Assembly: GCA_900321205.1 (NCBI GenBank)
Contig: ONVC01000009.1
Span: 1-33,309, forward strand
Direction: 5' to 3'
Length of the DNA: 33,309 bases
Origin: an uncultured Acinetobacter sp.
GTDB lineage: Bacteria; Cyanobacteriota; Vampirovibrionia; Gastranaerophilales; Gastranaerophilaceae
Shown here: positions 23,541 through 31,377 of the stretch, in pieces
Position numbering within the stretch: position 1 is the stretch's first letter
Layout of the letters: the number at the start of each line of letters is the position of its first letter
Notes under the pieces: generated by a model
Told to the model about the DNA's origin: nothing
Seen by the model: the letters and a program-made list of their open reading frames with translations, nothing else
The model's database searches: none
Translations under genes and position numbers: made by a program

Positions 23541-24330
23541 CGCAGGGATAGAAGAGAGGGAAGCTAAAAAAGAAGTTAAAATGCTTCTTGAACATTTTTG
23601 CAATTATACGGAAAAAGACGAAATACTCGGGCACCCTTTGACGGAAGAACATTTGAATATTGTAAAAGGCAAAGTTGAAGCAAGATTGGCTGACAGAACA
23701 CCTGTTCAGTACATAATCGGTGAATCATATTTTATGGGAGAGTTTTTTAAAGTTACACACGATGTTCTTATTCCTCGTCCTGAAACAGAGCTTCTGGTTA
23801 CAAAAGGAATCGAGATTATAAAAGAAAATAATCTGGACAGTGTTTTGGATATCGGAACCGGCTCCGGTTGTATAGCATGTACTATAGCAAAAAAAACAAG
23901 TGCAACTGTTTTGGGAGTTGATATATCTTCAGACGCATTGAGGATTGCGTTAGATAATGTAACAAGATTGGGAATAAACAACAGGGCTGTTTTCAGAAAA
24001 TCGGATTTGTTTTCAAAAATAAGAGCAGAAGAACGTTTTGATATGATAATTTCTAACCCTCCATACATTCCAAAAGGTACCGAACTTGAGCCGGAGCTCA
24101 GGCATGAACCCTCGATTGCTCTCTTTGCAGAAGAAAACGGTTTGCAGTTGTACAGAAAAATTGTTTCAGAAGCTCCTGATTATTTAAACGAAGGCGGCTG
24201 GCTGATTTTTGAACTCGGAATAGGCGAGTCGGATGCGGTTAAATCGTTTATGGATGAATATTTTGAAGGGGTAACGGTTGAAAAAGACCTGAATGGAATT
24301 GACAGAATAATTTACGGTAAAATGATATAA
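23506..24330 (+). CDS. prmC: Peptide chain release factor N5-glutamine methyltransferase
   Basis: PrmC methylates the GGQ glutamine of release factors RF1/RF2. The 274-aa protein has an N-terminal helical domain and a Rossmann methyltransferase domain. SAM motif I is LDIGTGSGC (114-122), the acidic ribose ligand is in GVDIS, and the substrate motif NPPY is at 184-187 (IISNPPYIP). The start is uncertain: ATG 23506 overlaps the upstream gene by 35 bases, while ATG 23530 overlaps by 11; neither has a strong ribosome site. prfA, its usual neighbour, is not in the window. Confidence 0.95.
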   Translation: MNIQTIIKMLTDAGIEEREAKKEVKMLLEHFCNYTEKDEILGHPLTEEHLNIVKGKVEARLADRTPVQYIIGESYFMGEFFKVTHDVLIPRPETELLVTKGIEIIKENNLDSVLDIGTGSGCIACTIAKKTSATVLGVDISSDALRIALDNVTRLGINNRAVFRKSDLFSKIRAEERFDMIISNPPYIPKGTELEPELRHEPSIALFAEENGLQLYRKIVSEAPDYLNEGGWLIFELGIGESDAVKSFMDEYFEGVTVEKDLNGIDRIIYGKMI

Positions 24331-24358
24331 AATTTGCTCAAAAGTGTAATATTGTAGG

Positions 24359-24387
24359 TTGACAAATCACAAAAAGAATTGTAAACT
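24359..24387 (+). promoter_or_regulatory. Promoter of the HD-GYP-like gene
   Basis: Perfect TTGACA (24359-24364), 17-base spacer, TAAACT (24382-24387). The predicted start near 24394 leaves a 26-base leader without a Shine-Dalgarno sequence before the ATG at 24420. Confidence 0.6.
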
Positions 24388-24419
24388 TATGTTAAGTTAC
24401 TATCCCGATGTTATAGATT

Positions 24420-25184
24420 ATGCTGCTTAAAAACCCCGAGAGAGATGAGAAAAACTTGAGCCTTAAAGGTGCTGTGCAAATTAGTCACAGTAGTTTTTTC
24501 GTGTATGAAGACAAGAACGGGAAAAAGTTTTTGAAAACGGGAGAAGATGAAAAACTGCATAAATCTATCGTGCAAAAAATGATTGATTTAAATCCTCATA
24601 TTGCCAGGATTTTAAGAAGATTTCACATTAAACCGCTTATTGATACGAAGACTCTTAATGAGCTTACAAGCGGTCATATGAACGACACCTGCAATATTGC
24701 AGACGGAGTATATTCTCTCCTTTCGGGAGAAATCAAAGAAAAAGTTGACAAAAGTGCTCTTAAAGAAGCTTCAATGCTTCATGATTTGGGAAAAGTGCTT
24801 ATTCCTTCCAAAATTTTGAATAAGCCTGCCAAACTCAGCTCAAAAGAACGAAAAATAATGAATATACATTCGACTCTGGGGTATGAACTTTTAAAAACGC
24901 AAAATTTATCGGAAGAAACATTAGCATTAATAAAATATCACCATCAAAACCTGCAGCATTCGGGATATCCGGTTTTACCGGCTGAGAATACTGCATCAGA
25001 CATTGGTGTTCAGATAATATCAATAGCGGATAAGTACAGTGCGCTGAGAGAAGCAAGAGTGTACAGGAGAAGACTGTCCCGTACAGAAGCTCTTTTGATT
25101 TTATACAGGGAAGTCCGTGAAGGCAAGATTATGCCTGCCGTGTATAATGCTTTATTTAAGTACGCCGAAATGTATGATTGCTGA
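24420..25184 (+). CDS. HD-GYP-like domain protein with altered GYP segment
   Basis: The 254-aa protein has an N-terminal ~80-residue region without a recognised sensor or receiver, then an HD domain: H86, H121/D122 in LHDLGK with K125, H150, H174/H175 and D204 in ADKYSALR. The family signature HHExxDGxGYP appears as HHQNLQHSGYP (174-184), so the Glu and the Asp-Gly before GYP are changed while GYP is retained. HD-GYP proteins hydrolyse cyclic di-GMP using a metal centre. The metal histidines are present, but the altered signature leaves activity uncertain. It has its own promoter, and pheT follows after 72 bases. A link to the flagellar genes in the window is possible but not shown. Confidence 0.9.
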   Translation: MLLKNPERDEKNLSLKGAVQISHSSFFVYEDKNGKKFLKTGEDEKLHKSIVQKMIDLNPHIARILRRFHIKPLIDTKTLNELTSGHMNDTCNIADGVYSLLSGEIKEKVDKSALKEASMLHDLGKVLIPSKILNKPAKLSSKERKIMNIHSTLGYELLKTQNLSEETLALIKYHHQNLQHSGYPVLPAENTASDIGVQIISIADKYSALREARVYRRRLSRTEALLILYREVREGKIMPAVYNALFKYAEMYDC

Positions 25185-25208
25185 TTAAAATAATCTTTGG
25201 TTTTACTT

Positions 25209-25248
25209 TACCTCTCTTTGTAATATAATAAAGGCAAATAGAGAGGTA
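25209..25248 (+). promoter_or_regulatory. Inverted repeat enclosing the pheT -10 and covering its ribosome site
   Basis: Arms TACCTCTCT (25209-25217) and AGAGAGGTA (25240-25248) are perfectly complementary over 9 bp. The 22-base spacer contains TATAAT (25224-25229). The right arm is the Shine-Dalgarno region GAGAGGTAGG of pheT. RNA made from upstream would fold the ribosome site away; RNA starting at the internal promoter would lack the left arm. Confidence 0.55.
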
Positions 25249-25256
25249 GGTTATAA

Positions 25257-27734
25257 ATGCAAGTTTCATTAAACTGGTTGAAAGAATTAGTCGATTTAAA
25301 AGATATAAGCGTTGAACAAATAGCTCATGAGCTTACTATGAGCGGTTTGGAAGTAGAAGAAATAGAAGAAGTAAAACCACAGTTTACCAATATAATAACA
25401 GGAAGAATTGAAAAAATTGATGCTCATCCAAACTCTGACAGACTGCATCTGGTAACGGTAAATATCGGAAGTGCATTAAAAACTGTTGTTTGCGGCGGAC
25501 AAAATATTGAAGTAGGTCAGATTATTCCTTACGCATCTGTCGGAAGTAAGGTTTTAGACAGAAAAACAGGTGAACAGTTTGAACTTACTCCTGCAGTAAT
25601 AAGAGGTGTTGAATCTCAGGGAATGCTTTGCTCCGATGATGAACTCGGTGTTGCTGACAGAAACTATCAGGAAGAAGACGGAATCTTAATTTTAAACAGA
25701 ATATATCCGAATGTAGGTATAGGTGTTGATGTTGAAAATGTTTTGGGCTTTGAAAAAGACTTTATTCTTCACACAGCACCAACCGCAAACAGAGGTGACC
25801 AGATGTCTGTTATAGGTATTGCCAGAGAGTTGAGTGCCCTGTTTGACAGACCGATGAAGGTTGAAGCAATTAATGTGGAAGATACAAAGACAAATGATTT
25901 CAAGGTTGAAATTAAGGATAATGATGTTTGTAAATACTACTCTATAGGTTTATTGAAGGGAATTAAAATTTGCCCCTCACCTGATTGGATGCAAAAGAGA
26001 CTAATTGCCTCCGGAATAAGAGCAATAAATAATGTAGTTGACATTACAAACTATGTAATGCTTGAATACGGAACTCCGCTTCATGCTTTTGATATGGATA
26101 AATTAAACGGTTATCTTTGCGTAAGGCGTGCGGAAGAAGGAGAAAAAATTATTACTCTCGATGAAGTTGAAAGAACTCTGACAAGAGACACGGTAGTAAT
26201 TGCAACCGAAAATGAACCTGTTTGTTTAGGCGGTGTTTTTGGCGGACATAACTCTGAAATTGATGATAACTCTAAAAATCTTGCCCTTGAAGCTGCATAC
26301 TTTACGGCACCTTCTAACAGAAAAAGTTCAAGAAGTGTAGGATATAAATCTGATGCGTGCTCAAGATTTGAAAGAGGAATAGATATTAAAGCCGTACACA
26401 AAGGTTTGATGAGAGCAGTTGAATTGCTTGTCAAATATGCAGATGCAAAATTTGAAGGGTATGTTGAAACAGGTGATGATGACCCTGAACCTATTACTAT
26501 TACGCTTCGTTTTCCGCAGATAAAAAGAATTTTAGGATGTGATATAGACAGTGAAAAAGCGTTAACTATTCTGGAAAGATTAGGCTTTAAAGTTTTAGGC
26601 AAAAATGAGCTGGCATGCAGGATTGAGGTTCCGTCTTTCAGAGCGGATGATGTTACACGTGAAATCGACTTAATCGAAGAAATTGCACGTATAAACGGTT
26701 ACGATAAAATTACTCCTACTTTGCCAAACAGAGCCGGAACTGCCGAAGTATCAACTGCTGAAAGGGTAATTGCTCGTGTACACGGTTTAATGAGAAATGC
26801 AGGACTGAATGAATTGCAGACTTCTTCGCTAATCGGGGAACCGCTGCTTAAACAGTTCAATATAACTTATGATAAAGAAAAAGCAATTTTTGTTGAGAAC
26901 CCTGCTTCAGAAGATTGTACAATGTTAAGACAAACACTTATGGCAAGTCTTCTTAACTGTATGAAATATAACTATGATAACGGTCAGAAAAATTTCTGGG
27001 GTTATGAAATAGGAAGAAGTTACCTGAAAACAGGTGAGACAGATGAAAAGAATTCCGGCGTAAAAGAAACATTGACTCTTGCAGGTGTAATAACGGGAAA
27101 TGTTCAGAACTCACTGTGGCAGCAGACCGGTGAAGTTGATTTTTATACCGTAAAAGGTATAGTTGATAAACTTATCGGAGAACTTGGCTTATCGAGAAGA
27201 ATAAAATTTTCTATTCTCGCTGATTCCCCTTTAGCCGAATCTCACGGCTGTTTACACCCTTATAAAACAGCTGTTCTTACGCTTTTAGGAAAGCAGCCTG
27301 TTATTGCAGGTTACTACGGAGAAATCCATCCTGAGGTGAAAGGTAAACTAAAACTGAATCAGGAGGCTTTCTTATTTAAACTTGATTTGAACGTAATTAT
27401 AGATGCGTATAATGAAACTGTAGTCAGATTTAAAAAACTTCCGCAATTCCCGGAAGTTCAGAGAGATTTGGCAGTTATCGTTCCTGATAAAGTTACCTGG
27501 GATGAGTTAGAAAAAATTATTAAAAAAGGTGTCGCAAATAACATCTTTAACGGTTGTGAAGTGTTTGATGTTTACCAGGGAGAACACGTACAGGAAGGGT
27601 TTAAATCTGTTGCATTCAGAATCAGAATGCAGGATGCAAACAATACAATGACTGATGACGTTATTGCTTCACAAATGGCTAATTTAAGAGCATCACTAAA
27701 GAAAGCATTACCTGATTTAAGCTTTAGAGAATAA
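25257..27734 (+). CDS. pheT: Phenylalanyl-tRNA synthetase beta subunit
   Basis: PheT pairs with PheS to charge tRNA-Phe. The 825-aa protein has the full bacterial layout: N-terminal MQVSLNWLKELVDL, an EMAP/tRNA-binding domain (~40-150, HPNSDRLHLVTVN), B3/B4 editing region (~210-390), B5 domain (~410-480), catalytic-like core (~490-690) and a C-terminal FDX-ACB anticodon-binding domain (~730-825, FPEVQRDLAVIVPD). Translation starts at ATG 25257 behind GAGAGGTAGG. pheS is not adjacent, unlike the common pheST operon. A strong terminator follows. Confidence 0.97.
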   Translation: MQVSLNWLKELVDLKDISVEQIAHELTMSGLEVEEIEEVKPQFTNIITGRIEKIDAHPNSDRLHLVTVNIGSALKTVVCGGQNIEVGQIIPYASVGSKVLDRKTGEQFELTPAVIRGVESQGMLCSDDELGVADRNYQEEDGILILNRIYPNVGIGVDVENVLGFEKDFILHTAPTANRGDQMSVIGIARELSALFDRPMKVEAINVEDTKTNDFKVEIKDNDVCKYYSIGLLKGIKICPSPDWMQKRLIASGIRAINNVVDITNYVMLEYGTPLHAFDMDKLNGYLCVRRAEEGEKIITLDEVERTLTRDTVVIATENEPVCLGGVFGGHNSEIDDNSKNLALEAAYFTAPSNRKSSRSVGYKSDACSRFERGIDIKAVHKGLMRAVELLVKYADAKFEGYVETGDDDPEPITITLRFPQIKRILGCDIDSEKALTILERLGFKVLGKNELACRIEVPSFRADDVTREIDLIEEIARINGYDKITPTLPNRAGTAEVSTAERVIARVHGLMRNAGLNELQTSSLIGEPLLKQFNITYDKEKAIFVENPASEDCTMLRQTLMASLLNCMKYNYDNGQKNFWGYEIGRSYLKTGETDEKNSGVKETLTLAGVITGNVQNSLWQQTGEVDFYTVKGIVDKLIGELGLSRRIKFSILADSPLAESHGCLHPYKTAVLTLLGKQPVIAGYYGEIHPEVKGKLKLNQEAFLFKLDLNVIIDAYNETVVRFKKLPQFPEVQRDLAVIVPDKVTWDELEKIIKKGVANNIFNGCEVFDVYQGEHVQEGFKSVAFRIRMQDANNTMTDDVIASQMANLRASLKKALPDLSFRE

Positions 27735-27751
27735 AATAAGATATTATTTAT

Positions 27752-27790
27752 AAAAAGAGCTGCTGATTTTGGTTTTCAGCAGCTCTTTTT
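27752..27790 (+). terminator. Intrinsic terminator after pheT
   Basis: Perfect 15-bp stem AAAAAGAGCTGCTGA with its complement, 9-base loop, ending in a T-run. Confidence 0.92.
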
Positions 27791-27809
27791 AAGCATTAAA
27801 TTAGAATAC

Positions 27810-27836
27810 AAAAAATAAAGGGTGCAAAAGCACCCT
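27810..27836 (-). terminator. Intrinsic terminator after sepF
   Basis: AGGGTGC/GCACCCT stem with a 4-base loop (27819-27836). On the minus strand it is followed by TTATTTTTTG. It lies 121 bases beyond the sepF stop; 27837-27957 holds nothing recognisable. Confidence 0.8.
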
Positions 27837-27957
27837 GAAAATCCAACTATCACAAATCAATATATTAAATAAAATTTTTCATACTTCGGGGTTAGGATAA
27901 ATATATCTCTTCTTTAAGTGTGTGTATAACTGTTCGATATATTAGCCCTTTTAAACC

Positions 27958-28491
27958 TTATAGCGGTTTCCAAAGTGATTCTGTAAATTTGTTTTGAGCA
28001 ACTGAGTTCTCATAAGATAAAGCAACTGTTCGAGGAGCGAAAATAACAACAGTTTCACTTACCTTCTTAACAGAGCCTTCCAATGCATGAGATGCACCGC
28101 AAACAAAATCGATTGTTCTTTGAGACTGTTCTTTATCTAAAAGGTCTAAATGTAAAATAACAGTCTTTTTATCTATTAAATTCTGGACAATCTGAGCAGA
28201 TTCAGAGAAAGAACGGGGTTCAATAACTGTAACTTCATTTGAAATGTAACCGGGCATAGGAGCAACCTTTGTACCTCTGTTTCTCTTACGGTCATTGAAT
28301 GATGACGGTGTTGATGTTGTTGGGTAAAGTTCATCAATTCCTTCCTGTGGTTTGCGAGCTAAGTTATCCTCAACAGGATATTCTTCTCTTCCAAAAGTAA
28401 ATGCGTCATCTTCGCCAATTTCTTCGTCCGGGTTTACAAATGTACCCTTCAACATGTCAACAAAACCTCTAAATCCTTCTGATAATGCCAT
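27958..28491 (-). CDS. sepF: Cell division protein SepF
   Basis: SepF anchors and bundles FtsZ at the division site in Gram-positives and cyanobacteria. The 177-aa protein has an N-terminal amphipathic membrane-binding helix (MALSEGFRGFVDMLKGTF), an acidic and Pro/Ser-rich linker (~20-75) and the SepF/DUF552 core (~86-160: VTVIEPRSFSESAQIVQNLI, LHLDLLDKEQSQRTIDFV, GASHALEG). It follows yggS by 17 bases, the classical ylmE-ylmF order. GGAGGAAAAATG gives a clear ribosome site. Its presence argues for a Firmicute- or cyanobacteria-type divisome rather than a proteobacterial one. Confidence 0.96.
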   Translation of the reverse strand: MALSEGFRGFVDMLKGTFVNPDEEIGEDDAFTFGREEYPVEDNLARKPQEGIDELYPTTSTPSSFNDRKRNRGTKVAPMPGYISNEVTVIEPRSFSESAQIVQNLIDKKTVILHLDLLDKEQSQRTIDFVCGASHALEGSVKKVSETVVIFAPRTVALSYENSVAQNKFTESLWKPL

Positions 28492-28508
28492 TTTTCCTCC
28501 AATTATTT

Positions 28509-29213
28509 TTATGTAAATAGTTTTCTTCCGATTCTAATCATAGTTGCGCCGTTTCTGACAGCAAACTCATAATCATCACTCATTCCCATTGATAATTCGG
28601 GAAGAGATATTTTAAAGTCGCACTCTAACTCGTCTCTGAATGCACGCACATCACTAAATAATCTGTTAAGTTCTGCCGGCTCTGCGTTTAGTGGAGCCAT
28701 ATTCATAAGACCAGCCACCTCTAAACCTTCAAGTGATAAGATATCACTCAATTCAGCTCTCAGTTGTTCTTTTGAATATCCGAACTTTTGTTCTTCTCCT
28801 GCGTTATTAATTTGTAATAATATTTTCTCTTTCTTATTTAACGAACAGGCTGCTTTTGATATTAATGAGGCAATTTTCAATGAATCAACGGAATGTATTA
28901 TATCAAAGTACTTTACAACCTTTTCTGCTTTATTGGATTGCAAATGCCCGATAAAATGAAATGTCGAGTTTGTACGAATTTCCTGAGGAAGCTGTTCTAT
29001 TTTTTTGATAGACTCAACCGCTCTTGATTCGGCAAAATCCCTTATCCCTGCTTCATATCCCGCTTCAATTGCTTTTAGTCCGAAATATTTAGTAACTGCG
29101 ATTATTTTAACGTTATAATGTGCGATTTGTTCTTTTATCGTGCTAAGGTTGGATTTCACCAATGAACAATCAATTGCTATATCTTCGCCCCAACACTCTG
29201 AAGGTATCAACAT
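28509..29213 (-). CDS. YggS family pyridoxal phosphate homeostasis protein
   Basis: PLP-binding protein with a single alanine-racemase-like barrel and no known catalysis; it buffers vitamin B6 and amino-acid pools. The 234-aa protein has the PLP lysine at K42 (IIAVTKYFG), HFIGHLQSNK near 107-116 and the C-terminal phosphate-binding LSMGMSDDYEFAVRNGATMIRIG. Adjacent sepF downstream is a conserved pairing in Firmicutes and cyanobacteria. A promoter (29234-29263) lies just upstream. It is full length with no unusual changes. Confidence 0.95.
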   Translation of the reverse strand: MLIPSECWGEDIAIDCSLVKSNLSTIKEQIAHYNVKIIAVTKYFGLKAIEAGYEAGIRDFAESRAVESIKKIEQLPQEIRTNSTFHFIGHLQSNKAEKVVKYFDIIHSVDSLKIASLISKAACSLNKKEKILLQINNAGEEQKFGYSKEQLRAELSDILSLEGLEVAGLMNMAPLNAEPAELNRLFSDVRAFRDELECDFKISLPELSMGMSDDYEFAVRNGATMIRIGRKLFT

Positions 29214-29233
29214 TTCCCCTCAACCTCTATTTT

Positions 29234-29263
29234 ATTATATACTACTCATCATGAGTCTTACAA
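29234..29263 (-). promoter_or_regulatory. Predicted promoter of yggS-sepF
   Basis: Minus strand TTGTAA, 18-base spacer, TATAAT, about 21 bases before the ATG at 29213. Confidence 0.55.
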
Positions 29264-29406
29264 ATATTAGTTTGTAACAACTTTTGCCTGTGTATTCAAA
29301 ATGCTGTAACCCATGATTAACATGCTTTTTGCCCTCTTTTGTATTGTTAAGTTTTGTAAAGTTGCATGTTTTTTGTTAAGAACTTGACAAACTTTTTGAC
29401 AGATTT

Positions 29407-29425
29407 GGCATCCTCGGGCATCCTC
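29407..29425. repeat. Tandem GGCATCCTC pair
   Basis: GGCATCCTC occurs at 29407-29415 and 29417-29425, separated by one G. TTGACA also occurs twice nearby (29384-29389 and 29396-29401). No gene reads from these on the plus strand. The 29214-29500 gap otherwise holds only the yggS promoter and the inverted repeat at 29441. Confidence 0.7.
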
Positions 29426-29440
29426 TTATTTTTTGAACAT

Positions 29441-29483
29441 GTTAAGCGGAAAATATTAGCTGGTTTGCTTATTTCCGCTTAAC
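29441..29483. repeat. 12-bp inverted repeat downstream of flgE
   Basis: GTTAAGCGGAAA (29441-29452) and TTTCCGCTTAAC (29472-29483), 19-base loop. It lies 17 bases past the flgE stop. A T-run follows on the plus strand (TTTTATT), not on the minus strand that carries flgE. It is either an imperfect terminator, a 3'-end stabiliser or a protein site. Confidence 0.75.
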
Positions 29484-29500
29484 TTTTATTGCTTAGTTTA

Positions 29501-30826
29501 TTATTGTCCCAAATATGCAAGTGTCTGCATTACTTCACTTGCAGTGTTAAATACACGAGAATTCATCTGAATCATTCTTTGTGCAGATATCATATTAGAA
29601 AGTTCTGACGCGATATCTACGTTAGATTCTTCATAACCGCCGGCTTCGATTGACCCGAAAGCCATTTCTCCTGCTATTCCGTAGTATATTTCACCAACGT
29701 CAGGTCCCCATTCCCAAAGGTTATTGTTTAAAGAAACAAGACCTTCCTGGTTTACCATTGTCGCAAGTTCTAACGCAAAATTAGAATTTGCAATTGAAGA
29801 ACCTGTTGGTGTAACGTCTGTTCCCTGTATCGTAACACCTTCCGGAGTGGTGTATTTCCATTGTAACGTTTGTGCATCGTCAATGTATTGTGTTAATACT
29901 GAACCGTCATTGTATGTTGCAACTATAATACCGTTTTCATCAATACCGGTACTTTTTAACGAAATTGCATTTTTATCATTGTAGTTAATCATATCTTCTA
30001 ATGTAACAACTTCATTCAACAAATTCGAAGTTGTACTGCCGCCAAGTCCCGTTTCAGCAAGGAAGTTACTTGTTGTACCTGTTGGTGAGAAAGACATATC
30101 ATAACTCCCGGAGTTTGTATATGAGATTGTACCATTGCTGGCGCTGAAATTTATGCCATAAGAGCCCAAAGCATTATTAAAATTGTCAACGATAGCAGAA
30201 ACTGTTTGATCACCTGAAGGAATATCAACAAGTACGTTTGTAACAGTACCGCCATTTGCCAAATCAACTGATACTTTACCGGAGGTGATACTTGCGTTAT
30301 TCAAGTCTTCTATTTTAACACTTGCAATATTAGGGTCACCTTCAATTTTTGCAAGCATATTTTTTGGTATTTTAACTGTTTTATCAGAGCCGGAGTTAGA
30401 ATAGATTGATTTTGCACCGACAACTTTCATACCATTTTGGGTAACTAAATTTCCTGCAGAATCTACATTAAAAATACCGTCTCTGGTAAAATATTGATGT
30501 CCGCCGGAATCTCTTACTACATAAAAACCGGTACCGGATATCATTGTATCCAGGTCACGTCCTGTATTAACAAAAGTTCCGGCATTAAAGTTTCTTGTAA
30601 TGCCTGAAATTTTTACACCAAGACCAATCTGTTTAGGATTTGTACCGCCGCCGTCTTTGGTTGCGGCACTTCCGTAAGACAAGTTATTTGAATGAAGTGT
30701 TTCAAACGTCATATTTGCTGTTTTGTATGCAACAGTATTTACGTTTGCAACGTTGTGGGCGATAACGTTAATCTGTGACTGCCCGACGTTTATGCCGGTG
30801 CTTGATGTGTGTAATGCTTGTGACAT
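29501..30826 (-). CDS. flgE: Flagellar hook protein FlgE
   Basis: FlgE polymerises into the flagellar hook outside the cell. The 441-aa protein begins with the rod/hook N-terminal helix (MSQALHTSSTGINVGQSQIN, then IAHNVANVNTVAYK at 21-35) and ends with the matching C-terminal helix (NVDIASELSNMISAQRMIQMNSRVFNTASEVMQTL). The central part has the hook D1 segment (LDTMISGTGFYVVRDSG, FTRDGIFNVDSAGNLV) and a variable beta-rich region. It is last in the fliJ-fliK-flgD-flgE run, 57 bases after flgD, which fits hook assembly. FlgG/FlgF share these ends, but the length and the flgD neighbour favour FlgE. Confidence 0.92.
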   Translation of the reverse strand: MSQALHTSSTGINVGQSQINVIAHNVANVNTVAYKTANMTFETLHSNNLSYGSAATKDGGGTNPKQIGLGVKISGITRNFNAGTFVNTGRDLDTMISGTGFYVVRDSGGHQYFTRDGIFNVDSAGNLVTQNGMKVVGAKSIYSNSGSDKTVKIPKNMLAKIEGDPNIASVKIEDLNNASITSGKVSVDLANGGTVTNVLVDIPSGDQTVSAIVDNFNNALGSYGINFSASNGTISYTNSGSYDMSFSPTGTTSNFLAETGLGGSTTSNLLNEVVTLEDMINYNDKNAISLKSTGIDENGIIVATYNDGSVLTQYIDDAQTLQWKYTTPEGVTIQGTDVTPTGSSIANSNFALELATMVNQEGLVSLNNNLWEWGPDVGEIYYGIAGEMAFGSIEAGGYEESNVDIASELSNMISAQRMIQMNSRVFNTASEVMQTLAYLGQ

Positions 30827-30883
30827 CTTGTTTTTCCTCTCTTAATATATCTGGTTTTATTTTATCTCTTAGTTATGATTTAA

Positions 30884-31360
30884 TTAATTTTCTCTTATTG
30901 AAATGACGTTTTCTATTGAATAGTACTCTCCGTTTACCTTTATTTTTCCTGAACCGTCTTCAAAGCTTGCTTCTGTTACTTTGCCGGTAATTTTTGTCGG
31001 ATTCTTTGGATCGGCTTCATTTGGAATTTGTAATGTAACATCTTTGCCTATCATTGCAAGTGTCTGGTTGATTTCTGAGTTCAGCATCATATCATCATAC
31101 ATTGCATTTATATACTTAGCACAATTTTCCAAACCGCTGTTCATTTGAGTCATTTGTTCAAGTGATGAATACTGGGCTAATTGTGATAACCACTGGGTAT
31201 TATCCATCGGCTCCGTAGGATCCTGGCTTTCTAATTGTTTTAACATCAGAGTTAAAAACATATTACTGTTGTTTTGTAATCCTGTCGTGCGCGCATTCTG
31301 GTTTTGTACCAGTGCTGTATCATTTTTCATTGCTGTTATTTGACTTGTTATTGATGACAT
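30884..31360 (-). CDS. flgD: Flagellar hook-capping protein FlgD
   Basis: FlgD caps the growing hook and is needed for FlgE assembly. The 158-aa protein has the conserved N-terminal FlgD motif NMFLTLMLKQLESQDPTEPM with TQWLSQLAQYSSLEQM (about 33-72). It then has a short C-terminal beta region (VTLQIPNEADPKNPTKITGKV). It is shorter than the ~220-aa proteobacterial form and closer to the Bacillus-type length, lacking the full Ig/tudor insert. GAGAAGG precedes the ATG. The fliK stop is 17 bases upstream. Confidence 0.94.
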   Translation of the reverse strand: MSSITSQITAMKNDTALVQNQNARTTGLQNNSNMFLTLMLKQLESQDPTEPMDNTQWLSQLAQYSSLEQMTQMNSGLENCAKYINAMYDDMMLNSEINQTLAMIGKDVTLQIPNEADPKNPTKITGKVTEASFEDGSGKIKVNGEYYSIENVISIREN

Positions 31361-31377
31361 AACCTTCTCTCCAAAAT

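Noticed and set aside
29384..29401. Paired TTGACA as plus-strand promoters or a Pho box
   Set aside because: There is no matching -10 and no plus-strand gene downstream. The 12-base interval does not match the 11-base Pho box period.
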